A stretch of 64,000 nucleotides of DNA from Pseudomonas syringae (GCF_021606685.1 NZ_WKCB01000007.1:1-64000); one strand, 5' to 3'. Positions 33,403-44,540 are shown, counted from the first letter of the stretch. Notes: generated by a model not told the origin, from the letters alone. Program-made: numbers and translations.

Positions 33403-33450
33403 GGCTGGCCTTGGGGTTTAAGCGTCCAAAAGCCCGGCGCAGGCCTTTGC

Positions 33451-33774
33451 CTAGCGCTCGGCTTCGAAATTAAGCAGCTTGCTGGCTACACGGTTGCTGT
33501 CGACTTTATAGCTGCCATCGGCGATTGCCTGTTTCAATTCGGCCACACGGGCTTTATTGACGACCGGTTGATCGCGCAGCGAGTCAGTGACCTTCTGCAA
33601 CTGTTGAGCCTCATTGCTCAGGTGTACGGATTCCCCGCTCTGGCTGGCGCTGGCCTGTTCCGCCTTGGCGGGCAGTGGCTGGGCCTTGGCTTCTACGCTG
33701 TCCTTGGCACCGCTGGTGCGCGTAGTGCCCGACGTAGCCGGGGTGTTATTTAAACGACTGAAATCGATGACCAT
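33451..33774 (-). CDS. flgM: Anti-sigma28 factor FlgM
   Basis: A 107-residue protein. The start [13 protein letters not shown] is the typical FlgM N-terminus, with a disordered middle and a C-terminal helix region ([25 protein letters not shown]) that binds FliA. It holds FliA inactive until the hook is complete, then is exported. The start at 33774 was preferred over upstream frames because the sigma28 promoter lies just before it. Confidence 0.93.
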   Translation of the reverse strand: MVIDFSRLNNTPATSGTTRTSGAKDSVEAKAQPLPAKAEQASASQSGESVHLSNEAQQLQKVTDSLRDQPVVNKARVAELKQAIADGSYKVDSNRVASKLLNFEAER

Positions 33775-33810
33775 GATAAAAAAACCTCTGGGTATTTGGA
33801 CGCTTGCCAT

Positions 33811-33837
33811 GTTTTCGGCCATACCCGGACAAACTTT
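33811..33837 (-). promoter_or_regulatory. Sigma28 (FliA) promoter of flgM
   Basis: On the minus strand TAAA, 15 bases, GCCGAAAA: a near-perfect match to TAAA-N15-GCCGATAA. Expected transcription start is about 30 bases before the flgM ATG. Confidence 0.9.
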
Positions 33838-33915
33838 AGGCGCAATTGACAATAAACTGCACAGGCCGGCACCCAACCGACAGTGTAGGAAAACCCGGCG
33901 TCCGATACCAGTGAT

Positions 33916-34680
33916 CTATAAAGCTACCTCCACTTGACCCGGCGCAGTCACGCGCGCCTTGATCACGCGATTGGAGTTGAGGTTCTTGACCCGGATCTGT
34001 TCGCTCATGCCGCCGTTGGACAGGGCTTCGCCCGGCATCTTCACGTTCAGCCCACCGCTGCTGGCGGAAATCACCACCTGGTCGCCCTTGCGAATCACTT
34101 CTGCCTGTTCCAATTGCACCAGGGTGATGACCTGGTCGGTGACCACTGGTCGGGTCAATTTCTGCCCGACGGCCTGATCGAGAGACGTCAGGTAGCCCTG
34201 ATTGATCATGCTGATGTCGCGCTCGCGCAGTACAACATCCTCGAAACCGATGATGCCGGTGCGTTTCAGCGGGCGCGCAACCACCACCACATCGCGGAAC
34301 AGCTTGACCTGGGCAGGCACGAACACCGTCCAGGGCGAGGCGCCGTCACAGCGGACCTTGACGGTTACGCGGCCGATTGGCTGGGCCGGGCTTTCCAGGG
34401 TGGCTGTCAATTCCTTGTCGCACATTGGCATGCGCAGGCGTGGGTCCAGTTGGTTGACCTGGATTTCATAACGCCCCGGTGTCTGGGTGCTCGCCAGATA
34501 ATCTTCTACAGTGAACTCAAGAAAGCCTTGAGTGACGCCGATAAGTAGATCAGGCAAGGTGACGTTGTCTGCGCGGGCCGCGGTGCCCAGGCTCAAGGCA
34601 AGCAACGTCGCACAGGCGCAGAATAATCTGCGGTACTGTGGGGATCGAAGGCGTCGGGAAACTGTCGTTTTAATATCCAT
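33916..34680 (-). CDS. flgA: Flagellar basal body P-ring formation protein FlgA
   Basis: A 254-residue periplasmic protein. A signal peptide ends near TAARA-DN (about residue 38), followed by the FlgA/SAF-type domain in the C-terminal half (RTGIIGFEDVVLRERDI, VVTDQVITLVQLEQAEVI). It assists assembly of the P ring around the rod. Two starts three codons apart (34689 and 34680) are possible. I give 34680 because the putative sigma54 promoter would start transcription immediately before it. It is divergent from cheV. Confidence 0.88.
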   Translation of the reverse strand: MDIKTTVSRRLRSPQYRRLFCACATLLALSLGTAARADNVTLPDLLIGVTQGFLEFTVEDYLASTQTPGRYEIQVNQLDPRLRMPMCDKELTATLESPAQPIGRVTVKVRCDGASPWTVFVPAQVKLFRDVVVVARPLKRTGIIGFEDVVLRERDISMINQGYLTSLDQAVGQKLTRPVVTDQVITLVQLEQAEVIRKGDQVVISASSGGLNVKMPGEALSNGGMSEQIRVKNLNSNRVIKARVTAPGQVEVAL

Positions 34681-34690
34681 GACCAACAAA

Positions 34691-34707
34691 TAGCAAAGCT
34701 CGTGCCG
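34691..34707 (-). promoter_or_regulatory. Putative sigma54 promoter of flgA
   Basis: On the minus strand GGCACGAGCTTTGC carries GG and GC exactly ten bases apart, as in -24/-12 sigma54 promoters (TGGCACG-N4-TTGC). Predicted start of transcription falls within one or two bases of the flgA ATG. Confidence 0.6.
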
Positions 34708-34770
34708 TTTAGTGTTGGGGGCGCGCTGCCCTGCAGGTATGACCCAAGGTTTTAGCGTAGGAGTAAAGGC

Positions 34771-35703
34771 ATGGCAGGTGTAATGGATTCAGTAAACCAG
34801 CGCACACAGCTGGTAGGGCAGAATCGCCTGGAGTTGTTGCTTTTTCGCCTGGATGGCAAGCAGCTGTATGGCATCAACGTGTTCAAGGTGCGGGAAGTGC
34901 TGCAATGCCCCAAGCTGACGATCATGCCCAAGTCCAGCCCGGTGGTGTGTGGCGTCGCCAACATCCGTGGCGCGACCATTCCGATTCTTGACCTGGCCCT
35001 GGCCACCGGTTCGGCGCCTTTGCAGGATCGTGAAAACCCGTTCGTCATCATTACCGAATACAACACCAAGACCCAGGGTTTCCTGGTGCGCTCGGTGGAA
35101 CGCATCGTCAATATGAACTGGGAAGAGATTCATCCGCCGCCCAAGGGCACCGGCCGTGATCACTACCTGACGGCGGTGACGCGGGTGGATAACCAGTTGG
35201 TGGAAATCATCGACGTGGAGAAGATCCTCGCCGAAGTGGCACCTACCTCGGAATCGATTTCCGTCGGTGTGGTGGACGCTGAAACCGCGCACAAGGCGAT
35301 CTCCCTGCGTGTGCTGACGGTGGATGACTCCTCGGTGGCGCGCAAACAGGTGACCCGTTGCCTGCAAACCGTCGGCGTCGAAGTGGTGGCCCTCAATGAT
35401 GGTCGCCAGGCGTTGGACTACCTGCGCAAGCTGGTGGATGACGGCAAGAAGCCGGAAGAAGAATTCTTGATGATGATCTCCGACATCGAGATGCCGGAAA
35501 TGGATGGCTACACCCTCACGGCCGAGATACGTAACGATCCACGCATGCAAAAATTGCATATCATCCTGCATACTTCGTTGTCGGGTGTATTCAATCAGGC
35601 GATGGTCAAGAAGGTCGGTGCCGATGACTTCCTGGCCAAATTCCGTCCTGATGACCTGGCATCCCGGGTAGTCGACCGGATCAAGGCAGCAGATCACGGC
35701 TAG
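34771..35703 (+). CDS. cheV: Chemotaxis protein CheV
   Basis: A 310-residue fusion of a CheW domain (about 20-165; QLYGINVFKVREVLQ) and a receiver domain (about 180-305) with the phospho-acceptor region MMISDIEMPEMDGYT. TAGGAG precedes the ATG. It couples receptors to CheA and may buffer the phosphate signal. It is followed by cheR, as in P. aeruginosa. Confidence 0.93.
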   Translation: MAGVMDSVNQRTQLVGQNRLELLLFRLDGKQLYGINVFKVREVLQCPKLTIMPKSSPVVCGVANIRGATIPILDLALATGSAPLQDRENPFVIITEYNTKTQGFLVRSVERIVNMNWEEIHPPPKGTGRDHYLTAVTRVDNQLVEIIDVEKILAEVAPTSESISVGVVDAETAHKAISLRVLTVDDSSVARKQVTRCLQTVGVEVVALNDGRQALDYLRKLVDDGKKPEEEFLMMISDIEMPEMDGYTLTAEIRNDPRMQKLHIILHTSLSGVFNQAMVKKVGADDFLAKFRPDDLASRVVDRIKAADHG

Positions 35704-35746
35704 GGGGTTTTCTCCTGGCGGTCACACGATTTAAGAGGCGGTATCA

Positions 35747-36574
35747 TTGTCTACGGGTAATTTGGATTTCGAACAGTTCCGGGTCTTCCTGGAAAAAGCC
35801 TGTGGCATATTGCTCGGTGAAAACAAGCAGTACCTGGTATCCAGCCGTCTCAACAAACTGATGGAACAGCAGGGCATCAAATCCCTGGGCGAACTGGTAC
35901 AGCGTATCCAGGGCCAGCCGCGCAGTGGGCTCAAAGAGATGGTGGTGGATGCCATGACCACCAACGAAACCTTGTGGTTTCGTGACACCTACCCCTTTGA
36001 AGTGCTCAAGAGCAAAGTGCTGCCGGAGGCCATCAAGGCCAGCCCTGGCCAGCGTTTGCGCATCTGGTCGGCTGCCTGTTCATCGGGGCAGGAACCCTAC
36101 TCGATTTCAATGTCGATCGACGAGTTCGAGCGGACCAACATGGGCCAGCTCAAGGCGGGCGCGCAAATTGTCGCCACCGACCTGTCCGGTACCATGCTCA
36201 CCAACTGCAAGACCGGCGAGTACGACAGCCTGGCCCTGGGTCGTGGTTTGTCCCCGGAGCGCCTGCAACGCTACTTCGACCCGAAAGGGGCGGGGCGCTG
36301 GGCAGTCAAGGCGCCGATCAAGAGCCGCGTAGAGTTTCGCTCGTTCAACCTGCTCGACAGCTACGCCAGCCTGGGCAAGTTCGACATGGTGTTCTGCCGC
36401 AACGTGCTGATCTACTTTTCGGCCGAGGTGAAGAAAGACATCCTGTTGCGCATCCATGGCACGCTCAAGCGCGGCGGCTACCTGTTCCTCGGTGCTTCCG
36501 AAGCGCTGAACGGTCTGCCGGATCACTACCAGATGGTGCAGTGCAGCCCGGGGATCATTTACCAGGCCAAATAA
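35747..36574 (+). CDS. cheR: Chemotaxis protein methyltransferase CheR
   Basis: A 275-residue SAM-dependent methyltransferase. An N-terminal helical domain recognises receptors, then the SAM-binding segment IWSAACSSGQEPYS and the catalytic-domain CRNVLIYFS are visible. It methylates glutamates of chemoreceptors. The start codon is a TTG at 35747 (STGNLDFEQF) with AAGAGGCGG upstream; no in-frame ATG fits nearby. It forms a unit with cheV and is followed by a REPIN. Confidence 0.92.
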   Translation: MSTGNLDFEQFRVFLEKACGILLGENKQYLVSSRLNKLMEQQGIKSLGELVQRIQGQPRSGLKEMVVDAMTTNETLWFRDTYPFEVLKSKVLPEAIKASPGQRLRIWSAACSSGQEPYSISMSIDEFERTNMGQLKAGAQIVATDLSGTMLTNCKTGEYDSLALGRGLSPERLQRYFDPKGAGRWAVKAPIKSRVEFRSFNLLDSYASLGKFDMVFCRNVLIYFSAEVKKDILLRIHGTLKRGGYLFLGASEALNGLPDHYQMVQCSPGIIYQAK

Positions 36575-36591
36575 GCCGTACTGGGTCAAAA

Positions 36592-36682
36592 ATGTGGGAG
36601 GGGGCTTGCTCCCGATGGCGGTGCTTCAGTTGATATAGCTATCACTGACACACCGTCATCGGGAGCAAGCCCCCTCCCACAT
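36592..36682. repeat. REPIN between cheR and the flgB promoter
   Basis: Inverted REP pair, GTGGGAGGGGGCTTGCTCCCGATGG outermost, placed after cheR where it may act as a 3' mRNA stabiliser. Confidence 0.9.
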
Positions 36683-36822
36683 TTTTTTTGCGGCAAATTT
36701 CAACAGAGCGGCAACTCCCCATTGCCGCTTTACTGGCGCCACGCGGAAACCGCTTGCCGCTTTTCTGGCATTGCCGCCGGCAAATATCTCGCAAACCCTT
36801 GAATTACGGGCCTCGCACAAAC

Positions 36823-36838
36823 TGGCATGCACCTTGCT
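36823..36838 (+). promoter_or_regulatory. Sigma54 promoter of flgBCDE
   Basis: TGGCATGCACCTTGCT: GG and GC ten bases apart, matching the -24/-12 element, about 45 bases before flgB. In pseudomonads the hook-basal body operon is RpoN dependent, with FleQ/FleR as activators. Confidence 0.85.
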
Positions 36839-36883
36839 ATAGCCCTGTTAACGAACAGCAGGTCAGCCTAAAAGGTTTCCGCC

Positions 36884-37291
36884 ATGAGCATCAGCTTCGA
36901 TAAAGCGCTCGGTATCCACGAACAAGCCCTGGGCTTCCGCGCCCAGCGTGCCGAAGTCCTGGCCAACAACATTGCCAACGCCGACACCCCGAACTACAAG
37001 GCTCGGGACCTGGACTTCTCCGCCGTGCTCGCCGCACAGCAGGACAAGACCAAGAACGGCACCTTCGCCTTGAACATGACCAACAGCCGTCATATCGAAG
37101 CGCAAGGCCTGAGCAGTGGTGACGAGTCGCTGTTGTATCGCACGCCGATGCAGCCATCGATCGACCAGAACACCGTCGACGCCCAGCTGGAGCAATCGGC
37201 CTATGCCGAGAACTCGGTGAACTTCCAGGCCAGCTTTACCCTGCTCAACAGTAAATTCAAAGGGCTGATGTCAGCCCTGCGTGGAGAGTAA
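36884..37291 (+). CDS. flgB: Flagellar basal body rod protein FlgB
   Basis: A 135-residue proximal rod protein. The conserved N-terminal rod motif VLANNIANADTPNYKARD and the C-terminal helix with AENSVNFQASFTLLNSKF are visible. First gene of flgBCDE, four bases before flgC. Confidence 0.95.
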   Translation: MSISFDKALGIHEQALGFRAQRAEVLANNIANADTPNYKARDLDFSAVLAAQQDKTKNGTFALNMTNSRHIEAQGLSSGDESLLYRTPMQPSIDQNTVDAQLEQSAYAENSVNFQASFTLLNSKFKGLMSALRGE

Positions 37292-37294
37292 GCC

Positions 37295-37747
37295 ATGTCC
37301 CTAGCCAGTGTTTTCAATATTGCCGGCAGTGGCATGAGCGCGCAGACCACGCGCTTGAACACCGTCGCCAGTAACATCGCCAACGCCGAAACCGTGTCGT
37401 CGAGCATTGACCAGACCTACCGTGCCCGTCACCCGGTGTTCGCCACCATGTTCCAAGACGGCCAGGCCGGCCAGAGTGGCAGCGGCGCTTCGCTGTTCCA
37501 GAACCAGGATGCCGCAGGCCAGGGCGTGCAGGTGCTCGGTGTGGTGGAAGACCAGAGCAATCTGGAAGCCCGCTACGAGCCGAACCACCCGGCAGCCAAC
37601 GAAAAAGGCTACGTGTACTACCCGAACGTCAACGTGGTCGAGGAAATGGCAGACATGATCTCCGCCAGCCGCTCGTTCCAGACCAACGCGGAAATGATGA
37701 ACACCGCCAAAACCATGATGCAGAAGGTTCTGACCCTGGGTCAGTGA
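37295..37747 (+). CDS. flgC: Flagellar basal body rod protein FlgC
   Basis: A 150-residue rod protein starting MSLASVFNIAGSGMSAQTTR, with the TVASNIANAETVSSS motif and the C-terminal family motif FQTNAEMMNTAKTMMQKVL. Lies between flgB and flgD with short gaps. Confidence 0.95.
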   Translation: MSLASVFNIAGSGMSAQTTRLNTVASNIANAETVSSSIDQTYRARHPVFATMFQDGQAGQSGSGASLFQNQDAAGQGVQVLGVVEDQSNLEARYEPNHPAANEKGYVYYPNVNVVEEMADMISASRSFQTNAEMMNTAKTMMQKVLTLGQ

Positions 37748-37763
37748 TAAGGGGCGCCAAATA

Positions 37764-38483
37764 ATGGCCATCGTTGATACGTCTACCAACACGGCAGTCC
37801 AGGACCTTTTCAATTCCAAGGTCAGCACCGCCACCAACAACGTTGCGAGCACTGCCGCTGCCGCCACCGGCAACCAGTCCCTGGGCAAGGATGCGTTCCT
37901 GCAACTGCTGGTGACACAACTGAAAAACCAGGACCCGCTGTCGCCTCAGGACAACGGTGCGTTCGTGGCCCAGCTGGCGCAGTTCAGCAGCCTGGAAGGC
38001 ATCAATACCCTGAACGACTCGGTGAATGCGATCTCCAGCAACTTCAGCTCGTCGCAAGCGTTGCAGGCGTCGTCGCTGGTGGGGCGTTCGATCATCACCC
38101 AGACCGACAAGGCCTTGGTCGACACCAGCAAGAGCATGACCGGTTCGGTGGCGGTGACGTCGGCAGTGGGCAATGTCGCGATCAAGATCACCGACAAAGA
38201 CGGCAACGTGGTGCGCACCATCGACATGGGTGCCCAGAACGCCGGCACCTCGGATTTCATCTGGGATGGCAAGAACGACGCCGGTGAGGTTGCCCCTGCA
38301 GGCACCTACACCTTCGCGGCCACCACGAAAAATGACAAAGGTGACGCGGTGGCCCTGGCGACTTCGCTGCCGGCCACAGTCACCAGCGTGACGCTGAGCA
38401 AGACCGGCGGCGAAATGGTGCTGAACCTGGCGGGCGGCATGGGCAGCGTCAAGCTGTCGCAAATTCAGACTATCGGTACATAG
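37764..38483 (+). CDS. flgD: Flagellar hook-capping protein FlgD
   Basis: A 239-residue hook assembly scaffold. The conserved N-terminal motif LGKDAFLQLLVTQLKNQDPL lies at about 45-64, followed by a C-terminal tudor/FnIII-like region with FIWDGKNDAGEVAPAGTYTF. It caps the growing hook and is lost on completion. Confidence 0.95.
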   Translation: MAIVDTSTNTAVQDLFNSKVSTATNNVASTAAAATGNQSLGKDAFLQLLVTQLKNQDPLSPQDNGAFVAQLAQFSSLEGINTLNDSVNAISSNFSSSQALQASSLVGRSIITQTDKALVDTSKSMTGSVAVTSAVGNVAIKITDKDGNVVRTIDMGAQNAGTSDFIWDGKNDAGEVAPAGTYTFAATTKNDKGDAVALATSLPATVTSVTLSKTGGEMVLNLAGGMGSVKLSQIQTIGT

Positions 38484-38514
38484 AGCCGGCTAAATACGGC
38501 AGAGGGAGAGAAAC

Positions 38515-39834
38515 ATGTCTTTTAATATCGGCCTTAGCGGCCTCTATGCGGCCAACAAACAACTGGACGTGACCGGCAACAACATCGCCAACGTCGCGAC
38601 CACCGGCTTCAAATCGTCCCGCGCGGAATTTGCGGACATCTATGCCGCATCCAAACTGGGCACCGGCCAGAACAGCATCGGCAATGGCGTGAACCTGGCG
38701 GCAGTGTCCCAGCAGTTCACCCAAGGTGACGTCAACAACAGCGGCGGCATCCTGGACATGGCGATCCAGGGCGGTGGCTTCTTCGTACAGAAAGGCAGCG
38801 ACGGCTCGCTGGAGTACACCCGCAGCGGTGCTTTCCGTGCAGATAAAGATGGCTACATCACCAACAACACCGGTACGTCGCGCCTGCAAGGTTACGCCGC
38901 CGACGAGAACGGCAAAATCATCAAGGGCGGCCTGGTTGACCTGCAACTGAACCTGGCGAACCTGCCGCCCAAGGCGTCCACCAAGGTGGACTCCACCAGC
39001 AACCTGAATTCCTCGGACGAGCCGATCGATACCACGCTGCATCCGTTTGATCCGACCAAGACCGACAGCTTCAACACTCAGTACTCCACCACGCTCTACG
39101 ACACCCAGGGCAATGCCCACTCGATGGTGCAGTACATGGTCAAGACGGGCGCCAATGAATGGCAGTCCTACACCTTGATCGACGGTCGCAACCCGAACGG
39201 CACAGCGATCAGCGGCGTTGACCCTACCGACCATGAAGTGCCTGTACCGTCGACGTTGAGCTTTGATGGTTCCGGCAAACTCACCGGTATTGTTGGCGCA
39301 AACGTCGACGGCACCACCATGACCATTGATGACTGGATTCCGGGCAGCATGGTCAACGGCGTGTGGACGACCAACGGTGCCGACGCCAACAAGGACGGGA
39401 TTGCCGTCAATATGGGCAACATCACCCAGTACAACTCGGCCAGCTACCGTAACCCTCCGGTTACCGACGGCTACGCCACCGGCCAGATCACCGGCCTGAA
39501 AATCGACGGCAGCGGTGTACTGTTCGCGACGTTCAGCAACCAGCAGAGCAAGGCCATCGGCCAGATCTCCCTGGCCAGCTTCAACAACGAACAGGGCCTG
39601 CAGCCATCGGGCGGTACCACCTGGAGAGAAACCTTCGCCTCGGGCCAGCCGGGTTACGACAGCCCGCAAGCCGGTACCCTGGGTTCGATCGTGGCCAACT
39701 CCCTGGAGAACTCCAACGTTAACCTGACCAACGAGCTGGTGGACCTGATCAAGGCCCAGAGCAACTACCAGGCCAACGCCAAGACCATCTCCACCCAGAG
39801 CACCATCATGCAGACCATCATTCAGATGACCTGA
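38515..39834 (+). CDS. flgE: Flagellar hook protein FlgE
   Basis: A 439-residue hook subunit: MSFNIGLSGLYAANKQLDVT and the NNIANVATTGFKSSRAEF motif at the N-terminus, and the C-terminal ELVDLIKAQSNYQANAKTIS. The central variable part is the exposed domain. It is the last flagellar gene here; a terminator follows, and flgF and the rest of the usual flgFGHIJKL set are not downstream. Confidence 0.96.
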   Translation: MSFNIGLSGLYAANKQLDVTGNNIANVATTGFKSSRAEFADIYAASKLGTGQNSIGNGVNLAAVSQQFTQGDVNNSGGILDMAIQGGGFFVQKGSDGSLEYTRSGAFRADKDGYITNNTGTSRLQGYAADENGKIIKGGLVDLQLNLANLPPKASTKVDSTSNLNSSDEPIDTTLHPFDPTKTDSFNTQYSTTLYDTQGNAHSMVQYMVKTGANEWQSYTLIDGRNPNGTAISGVDPTDHEVPVPSTLSFDGSGKLTGIVGANVDGTTMTIDDWIPGSMVNGVWTTNGADANKDGIAVNMGNITQYNSASYRNPPVTDGYATGQITGLKIDGSGVLFATFSNQQSKAIGQISLASFNNEQGLQPSGGTTWRETFASGQPGYDSPQAGTLGSIVANSLENSNVNLTNELVDLIKAQSNYQANAKTISTQSTIMQTIIQMT

Positions 39835-39848
39835 TGGTTTGATGCGCT

Positions 39849-39880
39849 AAAAAAGCCCCTCGCCCGAGGGGCTTTTTTTT
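39849..39880 (+). terminator. Terminator of flgBCDE
   Basis: AAAAAGCCCCTCGCCCGAGGGGCTTTTTTTT: strong stem and long T-run directly after flgE. Confidence 0.95.
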
Positions 39881-39942
39881 GTGTGAGATTTGGCATCGAG
39901 GTTTTCCCACGGTCTTTCCCGTCATCAGACGACAGGCTTGTT

Positions 39943-39971
39943 GGAACTGAGCGCTCCTTTTATTCCACTGA
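39943..39971 (+). promoter_or_regulatory. hrp box (HrpL-type ECF sigma factor promoter)
   Basis: GGAACT at 39943-39948, exactly 16 bases, then CCACTGA at 39965-39971. This fits the HrpL promoter consensus GGAACC-N15/16-CCACNNA with one change (C to T at the sixth base, which occurs in known sites). It lies 45 bases before the ATG of the protease-like gene and after the flgE terminator, so it would drive only that gene. Confidence 0.75.
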
Positions 39972-40016
39972 TTGAGCCGAGAGACATTGAATCAAACCAT
40001 TACAAGGTGGGTAGAG

Positions 40017-41060
40017 ATGCGGACTTCATCAGTGCCCGGGCAAGTGAGCGTGGGGATGCGTCATGAACATCAGGAGAGTGCGAGCTTTTCCACGGGCAAC
40101 CAGAACGCCGTGGCGCTCGAGGGCAGCGCGAAGAATCGAGCGCTCAAAGGGTTGGCAGGCGACGAACATGTGAACAGGGCGCAGGCTGATCGCAAGGCGG
40201 ATAAAAGTATGGCGTCTCAGGGCGAGCGAGCGCTCATGAACGACCTGGGGCTTTTGTTTGAGGCGGTGCACAAAGGCTTGGGCGAGCTTCTAGGGTTCAT
40301 GCGTAGGATGCTTAGTCCTACCTCCACTCCGTCCTCTGTATCACAGCATTCGGCAGTGAATGAAGATAAAGCTGAGCCTGCAAAGGCTGCCCCCTACAAG
40401 CCTGATAGTGAAGCGATGCCGGCCAAGCGAGTTGATGACTTGACGATTAGAAGGCCAGTCATTCCTAGCACAGAGATTGGGCGCGGAAGTATCTGGTCTG
40501 GTTTCAGGCAGGGCCCGGATGGAAACTGCGTGACGGTGTCGGCAATCAAGGCGGCAATGATGAGATTTGGCACGAAGCCTGCCGATACTTACAAGGAAGT
40601 GAAGCCTGACGGCAACGGCTATCACATAGAAATGCGCGATGGGTTCAAGCTCTATCTGTCCAAGGCTGAGTTCAGGGAGGCCGAAAAGGCTTCAGAATTC
40701 CGGGGCGATGATCGCTCACTGTTGGATGAGGCTAATTTTCTGTATGCAGTGAGCGCGAAGCGGGCGCAATTAAAAAATAACGACGGTTATGCCAGGCAGA
40801 GTTTTGCTGCTGCGCTGCGTAGCCTTAATGATGGTGAGGATGGGCGTGAGGGGCTGGAGCGTCTGGGGCTGATAGATCACATTGTCGAAACCACTGCTGG
40901 GGTGCTGGCTGCGGGGCAGTTGGGTGTTGTTACGCATGGCATCAGGACCCGTGATGGTGTGATCGGCCATTCGCTGGCAGTTATTGGTGGGAGAGAGGAG
41001 GTGTGGGGTCGGCAGGGGCCGCCGCCACCGCCTGAATCTAACGCCTTGGCCTTGGTTTGA
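40017..41060 (+). CDS. Candidate type III effector, calpain-like cysteine protease
   Basis: A 347-residue protein I do not recognise by name. The N-terminus (MRTSSVPGQVSV) has no acidic residue in the first 12, and 7 of the first 50 residues are Ser, as in type III secretion signals; there is no Sec signal peptide. Residues 15-150 look disordered. The catalytic-like core has QGPDGNCVTVSAI at about 165-177: Q165 precedes C171 by six residues, as in papain and calpain, and the motif parallels calpain QGxxGDCxxxxAI. GHSLAVIGG at about 317-325 parallels the calpain His motif GHAYSV, 147 residues from the cysteine. Where calpains have NPWG this protein has EVWG, so the third residue is uncertain. 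The protein ends in a proline run and short tail. AAGGTGG precedes the ATG; an upstream TTG frame is less likely. Three sampled 60-base lines are 50-52% GC against 60% for sampled flgE and nrdA lines, a sign of transfer. An hrp box lies upstream and a terminator downstream, so it is a single-gene unit. Confidence 0.7.
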   Translation: MRTSSVPGQVSVGMRHEHQESASFSTGNQNAVALEGSAKNRALKGLAGDEHVNRAQADRKADKSMASQGERALMNDLGLLFEAVHKGLGELLGFMRRMLSPTSTPSSVSQHSAVNEDKAEPAKAAPYKPDSEAMPAKRVDDLTIRRPVIPSTEIGRGSIWSGFRQGPDGNCVTVSAIKAAMMRFGTKPADTYKEVKPDGNGYHIEMRDGFKLYLSKAEFREAEKASEFRGDDRSLLDEANFLYAVSAKRAQLKNNDGYARQSFAAALRSLNDGEDGREGLERLGLIDHIVETTAGVLAAGQLGVVTHGIRTRDGVIGHSLAVIGGREEVWGRQGPPPPPESNALALV

Positions 41061-41103
41061 TGCCGGGCTGAGCGTGCGTTCCCGTGTGCGCACATATGAA
41101 AAC

Positions 41104-41147
41104 ACCCGATAAACCCAAATGTTTCCAGGGTCTATCGGGTTTTTTTA
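41104..41147 (+). terminator. Terminator of the protease-like gene
   Basis: ACCCGATA...TATCGGGTTTTTTT hairpin on the plus strand. A second GC-rich hairpin (TCCCGGGC/GCCCGGGA, 41148-41170) lies between it and the nrdA stop and may help end nrdA transcripts, although it lacks a T-run on that strand. Confidence 0.8.
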
Positions 41148-41181
41148 ATCCCGGGCGTTCAAGCCCGGGACAATGCTCGGC

Positions 41182-44076
<2,895 letters not shown>

Positions 44077-44475
44077 GGGGGGTTGTCTCCACATTCTATA
44101 TTTATTTGGGCACCATCACGGTGCCCACCGTTCCGTCCTGAAGCACTTACAACAGGCCTTGGGCCTGGCATAACAACTTCGGGACAGGAGGAAGGGGGCT
44201 ATTCGCGCCGCTTCCATGCCGAAGTCTTGGGTCGGGGCTTAAATGCCCTTGGCCTATTCCTGCTGGGTGACAGTTGCCCGGTTCAAGCACTGCAACACCC
44301 GTACCGTTTTGCGCTATTGGAGCTGGAAAACGGCCGCCATCCGCGTGCGCGGTTTGGGCTTTCAAAAAATGCTGGGTTCAGGCCAAACAGGAGCAAGAAA
44401 GGACTTGAGTTTCTTGTCTGATCTGTGTTTGGTCTTTTCGCTGAAAACCCTACATGTAGGGTTTTTTTTGCGCCG
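44077..44475 (-). other. Long nrdA leader with strong secondary-structure potential
   Basis: About 400 bases from the predicted transcription start to the nrdA ATG, with no credible ORF. On the minus strand it contains complementary pairs such as GGGTGTTGC...GGCAACTGTCACCC, GGGCACC/GGTGCCC near 44110-44125, and GGCCTTGGGCC near 44156-44166. The pattern suggests a folded leader, but it does not match the AdoCbl riboswitch or another class I know. Confidence 0.5.
44444..44465. promoter_or_regulatory. 22-bp perfect palindrome near the nrdA start site
   Basis: Centred on AACCCTACATGTAGGGTT with two further A/T pairs on each side. It lies about 10-31 bases downstream of the predicted nrdA start of transcription. 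It could be an operator; 12 of 16 positions agree with the NrdR box as I remember it. It could also be a terminator-like hairpin on the plus strand, where eight T residues follow. Confidence 0.6.
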
Positions 44476-44482
44476 AGCTACA

Positions 44483-44510
44483 AGATAATGCGTTTTGGGG
44501 GGCTTAGCAA
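44483..44510 (-). promoter_or_regulatory. Putative sigma70 promoter of nrdA
   Basis: On the minus strand TTGCTA, 16 bases, TTATCT. It lies between the DnaA boxes and the palindrome, the order expected for a DnaA-controlled nrd promoter. Confidence 0.5.
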
Positions 44511-44519
44511 CGCACTACC

Positions 44520-44540
44520 TGTGGATAACGCTGTGGGTAA
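44520..44540 (-). promoter_or_regulatory. Two DnaA boxes upstream of nrdA
   Basis: A perfect box (TTATCCACA on the minus strand, 44520-44528) and a one-mismatch box (TTACCCACA, 44532-44540), 12 bases apart. In E. coli DnaA boxes upstream of nrdAB tie its expression to replication initiation; the same role is inferred here. Confidence 0.75.

Noticed and set aside
44101..44330. AdoCbl (cobalamin) riboswitch in the nrdA leader
   Set aside because: Some fragments such as GCCAGG and CAACTGTCACC look similar, but the conserved order of the cobalamin aptamer is not present.
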